Of a DNA stretch of 10,151 nucleotides, positions 7,193-10,151 are shown piece by piece (position 1 is the first letter of the stretch; the number at the start of each line of letters is the position of its first letter). Below the pieces are notes generated by a model. That model had not been told where the DNA came from. It worked only from the letters and a program-made list of their open reading frames with translations, and searched no databases. The translations under genes and the position numbers were made by a program. The stretch is from Fluviibacter sp039805725 (GTDB lineage Bacteria; Pseudomonadota; Gammaproteobacteria; Burkholderiales; Rhodocyclaceae), in assembly GCA_039805725.1 (NCBI GenBank), contig JBDLTT010000011.1, positions 1 through 10,151 on the forward strand, given 5' to 3'.

Positions 7193-8665
7193 ATGAATCC
7201 CTACGTCCTCGATCTCATTACGGCCAGCCCCGAAGTGCTGGTTCTGCTGATGGGCTGTCTGATTCTTCTGTTCGACCTGTGCGTCAAGGATCCGAGCCGT
7301 ACTGCGACGTTTGTGCTGACCCAGCTGACCTTTGTCGGTGCGGCCGTCTTGACCCTGTTTACCAGTACGGGGGAAGTGGTCTACGCCTTTAACGGCCTGT
7401 ATGTCGATGACCTCATGGGCGACCTGCTCAAGCTGGTGCTATATCTGACCGTGATTGTCACGCTGTTCTACGCACGCCCTTACGTGTTGCAGCGTCCGGA
7501 TCTCCGCCGCGGCGAGTTCTATCTGCTGGTATTGTTCGCCACGCTGGGCATGATGGTGATGATCTCGGCCAACCATCTGCTAACGATCTACCTGGGTATC
7601 GAGCTACTGTCGCTGTCAGTCTATGCGCTGGTGGCCATGAATCGCGATAGCGTGGCGTCGACCGAGGCTGCCATGAAGTACTTCGTCCTGGGCGCATTAG
7701 CTTCTGGCCTGTTGCTTTATGGGATGTCGATGGTCTATGGTGCCACCGGTACGCTTAGCATTCCGGAAATTTCGGATGCCCTCGTATCCAACGCCTCGAA
7801 CCCCACGGTGCTGATATTTGGTCTGGTGTTCCTGGTGTCAGGCATAGCGTTCAAGCTGGGCGTCGTGCCCTTCCATATGTGGGTGCCCGATGTTTATCAG
7901 GGTTCGCCAACGGCCATCACGATGCTGATCGGTGGTGCGCCGAAGTTGGCTGCCTTCGCTATTACGATGCGTCTACTGGTATCCGGTCTGTTGCTGCTCG
8001 CGCCGGATTGGCAGGGCATGCTGCTGATTCTCGCCGTGCTGTCCCTGGCGATTGGTAACCTGGCAGCGATTCCGCAAACCAATATCAAACGTATGCTCGC
8101 CTACTCGACGATTTCGCACATGGGTTTTGTGTTGTTAGGTATCGTGGTTGGCGTGGTCGGTGGTGATGCCCGCTTTGCCTTAAATGCCTATAGTTCATCC
8201 ATGTTCTATGTGGTCGCCTATGTCATGATGAGCGTCGCTGTCTTCGGTGTCATTATTCTGCTGTCGCGTGCTGGCTTCGAAGCTGATCGACTCGATGACT
8301 TCAAGGGTCTGAACAAACGGAGCCCGTGGTTCGCTGCCGTCATGATGATGATCATGTTCTCGATGGCGGGCGTTCCCTTCTTTGTCGGCTTCTTCGCCAA
8401 ATTTTCGATTCTGCAGGCGGTTGTTGCCTCAGGCCAGATTGGTCTGGCAATTTACGCTGTGCTGATGTCGCTGATCGGCGCGTTCTACTATCTGCGTATC
8501 GTCAAAATCATGTATTTCGACGAGCCGCTGGATGAGACGCCTATCACGGCGCCGACCGATCTGCGTGTACTGCTTTCGATCAATGGTGTGGCCATCGCGC
8601 TGTTTGGCTTGTTCCCACAGACCATCATGTCGCTGTGCGCGTTCTCGCTGCTCCGCTCCCTCTGA
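7193..8665 (+). CDS. nuoN: NADH-quinone oxidoreductase subunit N
   Basis: NuoN (490 residues; E. coli 485) is the antiporter-like subunit closest to NuoK and the last gene of the nuo operon. It has about 14 membrane helices. Conserved residues are Glu137 (YLGIELLSLSVYAL), Lys221 (GIAFKLGVVPFHMWVPDVYQ, broken-helix lysine plus the family signature), and Lys251 (GAPKLAAF). The segments QTNIKRMLAYSTISHMGF and MFSMAGVPFFVGFFAKF are also typical. It starts 14 bases after nuoM; its ribosome site is weak (GGA at 7180-7182, ten bases upstream), which suggests coupling to nuoM translation. An operon terminator follows within 30 bases of the stop. Confidence 0.98.
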   Translation: MNPYVLDLITASPEVLVLLMGCLILLFDLCVKDPSRTATFVLTQLTFVGAAVLTLFTSTGEVVYAFNGLYVDDLMGDLLKLVLYLTVIVTLFYARPYVLQRPDLRRGEFYLLVLFATLGMMVMISANHLLTIYLGIELLSLSVYALVAMNRDSVASTEAAMKYFVLGALASGLLLYGMSMVYGATGTLSIPEISDALVSNASNPTVLIFGLVFLVSGIAFKLGVVPFHMWVPDVYQGSPTAITMLIGGAPKLAAFAITMRLLVSGLLLLAPDWQGMLLILAVLSLAIGNLAAIPQTNIKRMLAYSTISHMGFVLLGIVVGVVGGDARFALNAYSSSMFYVVAYVMMSVAVFGVIILLSRAGFEADRLDDFKGLNKRSPWFAAVMMMIMFSMAGVPFFVGFFAKFSILQAVVASGQIGLAIYAVLMSLIGAFYYLRIVKIMYFDEPLDETPITAPTDLRVLLSINGVAIALFGLFPQTIMSLCAFSLLRSL

Positions 8666-8670
8666 GGCGG

Positions 8671-8684
8671 GCGTGTGTTCACGC
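8671..8684 (+). repeat. Small hairpin between nuoN stop and terminator
   Basis: GCGTG at 8671-8675 pairs perfectly with CACGC at 8680-8684 around a TGTT loop. It begins five bases after the nuoN stop and lies eight bases before the terminator stem. It could shield the 3' end of the nuo transcript, but the stem is only 5 bp. Confidence 0.5.
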
Positions 8685-8691
8685 GATCTCG

Positions 8692-8718
8692 AAACGCCCC
8701 GGTCTTCGGGGCGTTTTT
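8692..8718 (+). terminator. Intrinsic terminator of the nuo operon
   Basis: AAACGCCCCG (8692-8701) pairs with the complementary CGGGGCGTTT (8707-8716), a 10-bp stem with a 5-base loop, and the transcript runs into five T (8714-8718). This is a textbook factor-independent terminator. It lies 27 bases past the nuoN stop and ends only 19 bases before the ATG of the next gene on the same strand. Confidence 0.92.
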
Positions 8719-8726
8719 ATTGGTAT

Positions 8727-8731
8727 GAGGA
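8727..8731 (+). promoter_or_regulatory. Ribosome binding site of the Nudix gene
   Basis: GAGGA lies six bases before the ATG at 8738 but only three before the ATG at 8735, and abuts the in-frame TTG at 8732. The spacing selects 8738. The site lies eight bases after the terminator T-tract. Confidence 0.75.
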
Positions 8732-8737
8732 TTGATG

Positions 8738-9307
8738 ATGACCCCCGACAAAGATGACGATCTTCACCTGATTGAAACCTGTATCGAGAGTGAGCAGATC
8801 TGGCGTGGAAAATTGTTGGATGTGCGCCGTGATCGCGTGCGTTTACCCGATGGTCGTGAAGGGGTGCGCGAATATGTTAGACATCCCGGGGCGGTGGTGA
8901 TGATTCCTGTGCTTGACGATGGCCGGTTAATTTTTGAACGTCAGTACCGCTATCCGGTCGGCCGCGTCATGCTTGAATTGCCAGCTGGCAAGATCGAGCC
9001 CGATGAAGATACGCTGCTAACAGCGCAAAGGGAATTGCGTGAAGAGACTGGCCATGTGGCGGCTGCCTGGCGTCATCTGGGGACGATGCACCCTACGATT
9101 GGTTATGCCGATGAACGCATCGAAATTTATCTGGCGGAGCAGCTCACGGCGCTTGAAAGTAATGCCCTGGATGAAGGCGAATTTCTCGACGTGGTATTTC
9201 TGACGCTGGACGAAGCTCTGGCAGAAGTTCGGGCAGGGCATCTGACCGATGGTAAAACCCTATCGGCGCTCCTTTGGGCCGAAAAGGTGCTTCGTGAGGC
9301 CTGGTAA
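8738..9307 (+). CDS. Nudix hydrolase, ADP-ribose pyrophosphatase-like (NudF type)
   Basis: This 189-residue cytoplasmic enzyme belongs to the Nudix superfamily, which splits nucleoside diphosphates linked to another group using metal ions. The Nudix box is complete at residues 84-106: G84, then E90, then RELREETG at 98-105, with the metal-binding glutamates E99, E102 and E103. The N-terminal part (IWRGKLLDVRRDRVRLPDG, then EYVRHPGAVVMIPV) and QYRYPVGRVMLELPAG before the box are characteristic of the ADP-ribose pyrophosphatase branch, which turns ADP-ribose into AMP and ribose 5-phosphate. The sequence after the box (HPTIGYADERIEIYLA) also fits that branch. Substrate cannot be fixed from sequence; GDP-mannose or another NDP-sugar is possible. 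The gene is separated from nuoN by a strong terminator, so it probably has its own promoter, or uses read-through. It appears complete. Confidence 0.9.
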   Translation: MTPDKDDDLHLIETCIESEQIWRGKLLDVRRDRVRLPDGREGVREYVRHPGAVVMIPVLDDGRLIFERQYRYPVGRVMLELPAGKIEPDEDTLLTAQRELREETGHVAAAWRHLGTMHPTIGYADERIEIYLAEQLTALESNALDEGEFLDVVFLTLDEALAEVRAGHLTDGKTLSALLWAEKVLREAW

Positions 9308-9328
9308 GGCTGTTTCTAGAGAGCTTGT

Positions 9329-9356
9329 TGCAATGCAGCTTGTCACGGTGATTGCA
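9329..9356. repeat. Inverted repeat TGCAAT/ATTGCA upstream of the CBS gene
   Basis: TGCAAT at 9329-9334 and ATTGCA at 9351-9356 are perfect 6-base arms with a 16-base spacer. They lie in the gap between the Nudix gene and the CBS gene. Short arms like these can arise by chance; it could be an operator half-site pair. I see no convincing -35/-10 promoter in the gap. Confidence 0.3.
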
Positions 9357-9364
9357 TTACCGAG

Positions 9365-9384
9365 ATGATGTGCCAATACATCAT
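9365..9384. repeat. Perfect dyad directly in front of the CBS gene ribosome site
   Basis: ATGATGT (9365-9371) and ACATCAT (9378-9384) are perfect 7-base inverted arms around the 6-base spacer GCCAAT. The dyad ends one base before the GAGGAG ribosome site (9386-9391). It could be an operator, or a leader hairpin close enough to influence ribosome binding. Function is inference. Confidence 0.45.
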
Positions 9385-9385
9385 T

Positions 9386-9391
9386 GAGGAG
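9386..9391 (+). promoter_or_regulatory. Strong ribosome binding site of the CBS gene
   Basis: GAGGAG lies seven bases before the ATG at 9399 and fixes the start there. The in-frame TTG at 9384, which would add five residues, overlaps this site and is rejected. Confidence 0.8.
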
Positions 9392-9398
9392 TACCAAC

Positions 9399-9833
9399 AT
9401 GCCAAACCGAACACTAGAGTCGATTGTTAGCCAGCGGCCACTGGTTGTTGCAAAGTCATCCATGAGTATTCATGATGCGGCTGTTGCCATGCGTGACCAG
9501 GGGGTTGGGTCGGTGGTCATCCAAGAAAAAGGTAAATTAGCGGGCATCTTCACCGAGCGCGACCTGCTTAATCGCGTGGTTGCTGCGGGAAAGGACCCGA
9601 GCAAAACCACTTTGGCAGAGGTCATGACCAAGGATGTGATGGGATTAGAAGCTGACAAGCCCTTGATGCATGCTTTACACCTGATGCATCAGCACGCATT
9701 TCGGCATGTGCCGGTTCTGAAGCAGGGCAAGCCGATCGGTATGGTCTCAGCGCGTGATGCGCTCGGGATTGAATGGCAACAATTCCAGAGAGAAATCAAA
9801 CTCGCGGATGACATCGCAGAGATTCTCGCCTGA
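9399..9833 (+). CDS. Stand-alone CBS-pair protein
   Basis: This 144-residue soluble protein is almost entirely a pair of CBS domains (Bateman module): the first at about 9-60, with GIFTERD at 49-55, the second at about 75-130, with GMVSARD at 114-120. The T/S-x-R-D ends of both repeats are the usual contacts for the ribose or phosphate of a bound adenine nucleotide, so the protein should bind AMP, ATP, NAD or a similar ligand. There is no fused enzyme, transporter or DNA-binding domain, so the partner is unknown. Residues 91-103 are histidine-rich (H91, H94, H97, H99, H103). The gene follows the Nudix gene by 91 bases on the same strand with no terminator between them, so co-transcription is possible. 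It is followed by a palindromic terminator. The role is unknown; the domain call is firm. Confidence 0.92.
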   Translation: MPNRTLESIVSQRPLVVAKSSMSIHDAAVAMRDQGVGSVVIQEKGKLAGIFTERDLLNRVVAAGKDPSKTTLAEVMTKDVMGLEADKPLMHALHLMHQHAFRHVPVLKQGKPIGMVSARDALGIEWQQFQREIKLADDIAEILA

Positions 9834-9842
9834 TGGGTCGTT

Positions 9843-9886
9843 TTCCCAAAGCAAAAGCGCCCCGCGGGGCGCTTTTGCTTTGGGAA
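9843..9886. terminator. 44-base perfect palindrome, bidirectional terminator of the CBS gene and minE
   Basis: Bases 9843-9864 are the exact reverse complement of 9865-9886, 22-base arms with no mismatch, centred on CCCCGCGGGG. The GC core (GCGCCCCGCGGGGCGC, 9857-9872) is flanked by AAAA on the left and TTTT on the right, so transcripts from either side form a GC stem followed by a U run. It starts nine bases after the CBS stop and ends eleven bases from the minE stop. Symmetry and placement between converging genes support termination in both directions. Confidence 0.92.
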
Positions 9887-9897
9887 GCTCGCGGAGC

Positions 9898-10151
9898 TCA
9901 ATTGGGCATCACGATGTTGACTTCCAGTACCTCGTAATTGCCTTTCTTTTCCATCGACACTTTGATGTCATCGGCGTTGACGTGCACATATTTAGAGATG
10001 ACGGCAACGAGTTCCTGTTGCATGGCCGGTAGAAAATCGGCCGCCGGTTTGCCATCGTCGACACGCTCGCGGGCAATAATGAGCTGCAGACGTTCCTTGG
10101 CCATGTTGGCCGATTTCGGTTTCGAGCCGAAGATCAGAGAGAGCAGGGACA
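9898..10151 (-). CDS. minE: Cell division topological specificity factor MinE (lacks only the first base of its start codon)
   Basis: MinE (84 residues; E. coli 88) stimulates the MinD ATPase at the membrane and drives the pole-to-pole Min oscillation that keeps FtsZ rings away from the cell poles. Read on the minus strand, the window edge supplies TG and then SLLSLIFGSKPKSAN, so the true ATG begins one base beyond position 10151. The internal ATG at 10104 (residue 17) is not the start. Residues 2-9 form the amphipathic membrane-targeting segment. ERLQLIIARER at 20-30 is the MinD-contact stretch, with Arg21 at the position important for stimulating MinD in E. coli. The rest, ending EVLEVNIVMPN, is the dimerising specificity domain. 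minD and minC are expected just outside the window, transcribed in the same direction ahead of minE. Confidence 0.96.
   Translation of the reverse strand, partial: SLLSLIFGSKPKSANMAKERLQLIIARERVDDGKPAADFLPAMQQELVAVISKYVHVNADDIKVSMEKKGNYEVLEVNIVMPN

Noticed and set aside
9308..9398. Promoter for the CBS gene (TTGTCA at 9340-9345 as -35)
   Set aside because: At the right distance the -10 position reads AGATGA, a poor match; no other pair was better.
9886..9898. Small inverted repeat AGCTC-GCG-GAGCT at the minE stop
   Set aside because: Only five-base arms and no T-tract; the adjacent 44-base palindrome already explains termination.

Overview
The window is the downstream end of a bacterial respiratory complex I operon, followed by two small genes and the end of the cell-division min locus. 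The protein sequences look betaproteobacterial: NuoI carries the PEEKTPQSRRFRGLHALRR-type segment, NuoL has a long histidine-rich loop ending in PHESPW, and MinE begins SLLSLIFGSKPK. DNA is moderately GC-rich with dense coding. I do not assign a genus. This is mainly core chromosome. I see no mobile element, phage gene, CRISPR array, tRNA or rRNA.

Positions 3-8665 hold, all on the plus strand, the C-terminal part of nuoG and then complete nuoH, nuoI, nuoJ, nuoK, nuoL, nuoM and nuoN. The order is the standard one. Genes overlap by 1 base or are separated by 4-50 bases, so they should be one transcript whose promoter lies upstream of the window. Together they encode the end of the peripheral arm (NuoG, NuoI) and all membrane-arm subunits except NuoA: the quinone-site/heel subunit NuoH, NuoJ and NuoK, and the three antiporter-like proton-pumping subunits NuoL, NuoM and NuoN. 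The key charged residues are present in every subunit, so the complex looks functional. A strong intrinsic terminator, preceded by a small extra hairpin, closes the operon at 8671-8718.

Positions 8738-9833 hold, also on the plus strand, a Nudix hydrolase of the ADP-ribose pyrophosphatase type and a 144-residue stand-alone CBS-pair protein. The 91-base gap between them contains two short inverted repeats, one of them directly next to the ribosome binding site of the CBS gene.

Positions 9898-10151 hold minE on the minus strand, complete except for the A of its start codon, which falls one base outside the window. minE converges on the CBS gene, and the two share a perfect 44-base palindrome (9843-9886) that should terminate transcription from both sides.

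No stretch longer than 300 bases lacks a gene. I found no convincing undescribed system. The points worth a second look are small: the palindromic terminator, the NuoL histidine loop, the terminator placed just before the Nudix gene, the dyad in front of the CBS gene, a histidine cluster in the CBS protein and the TTG start of nuoK.
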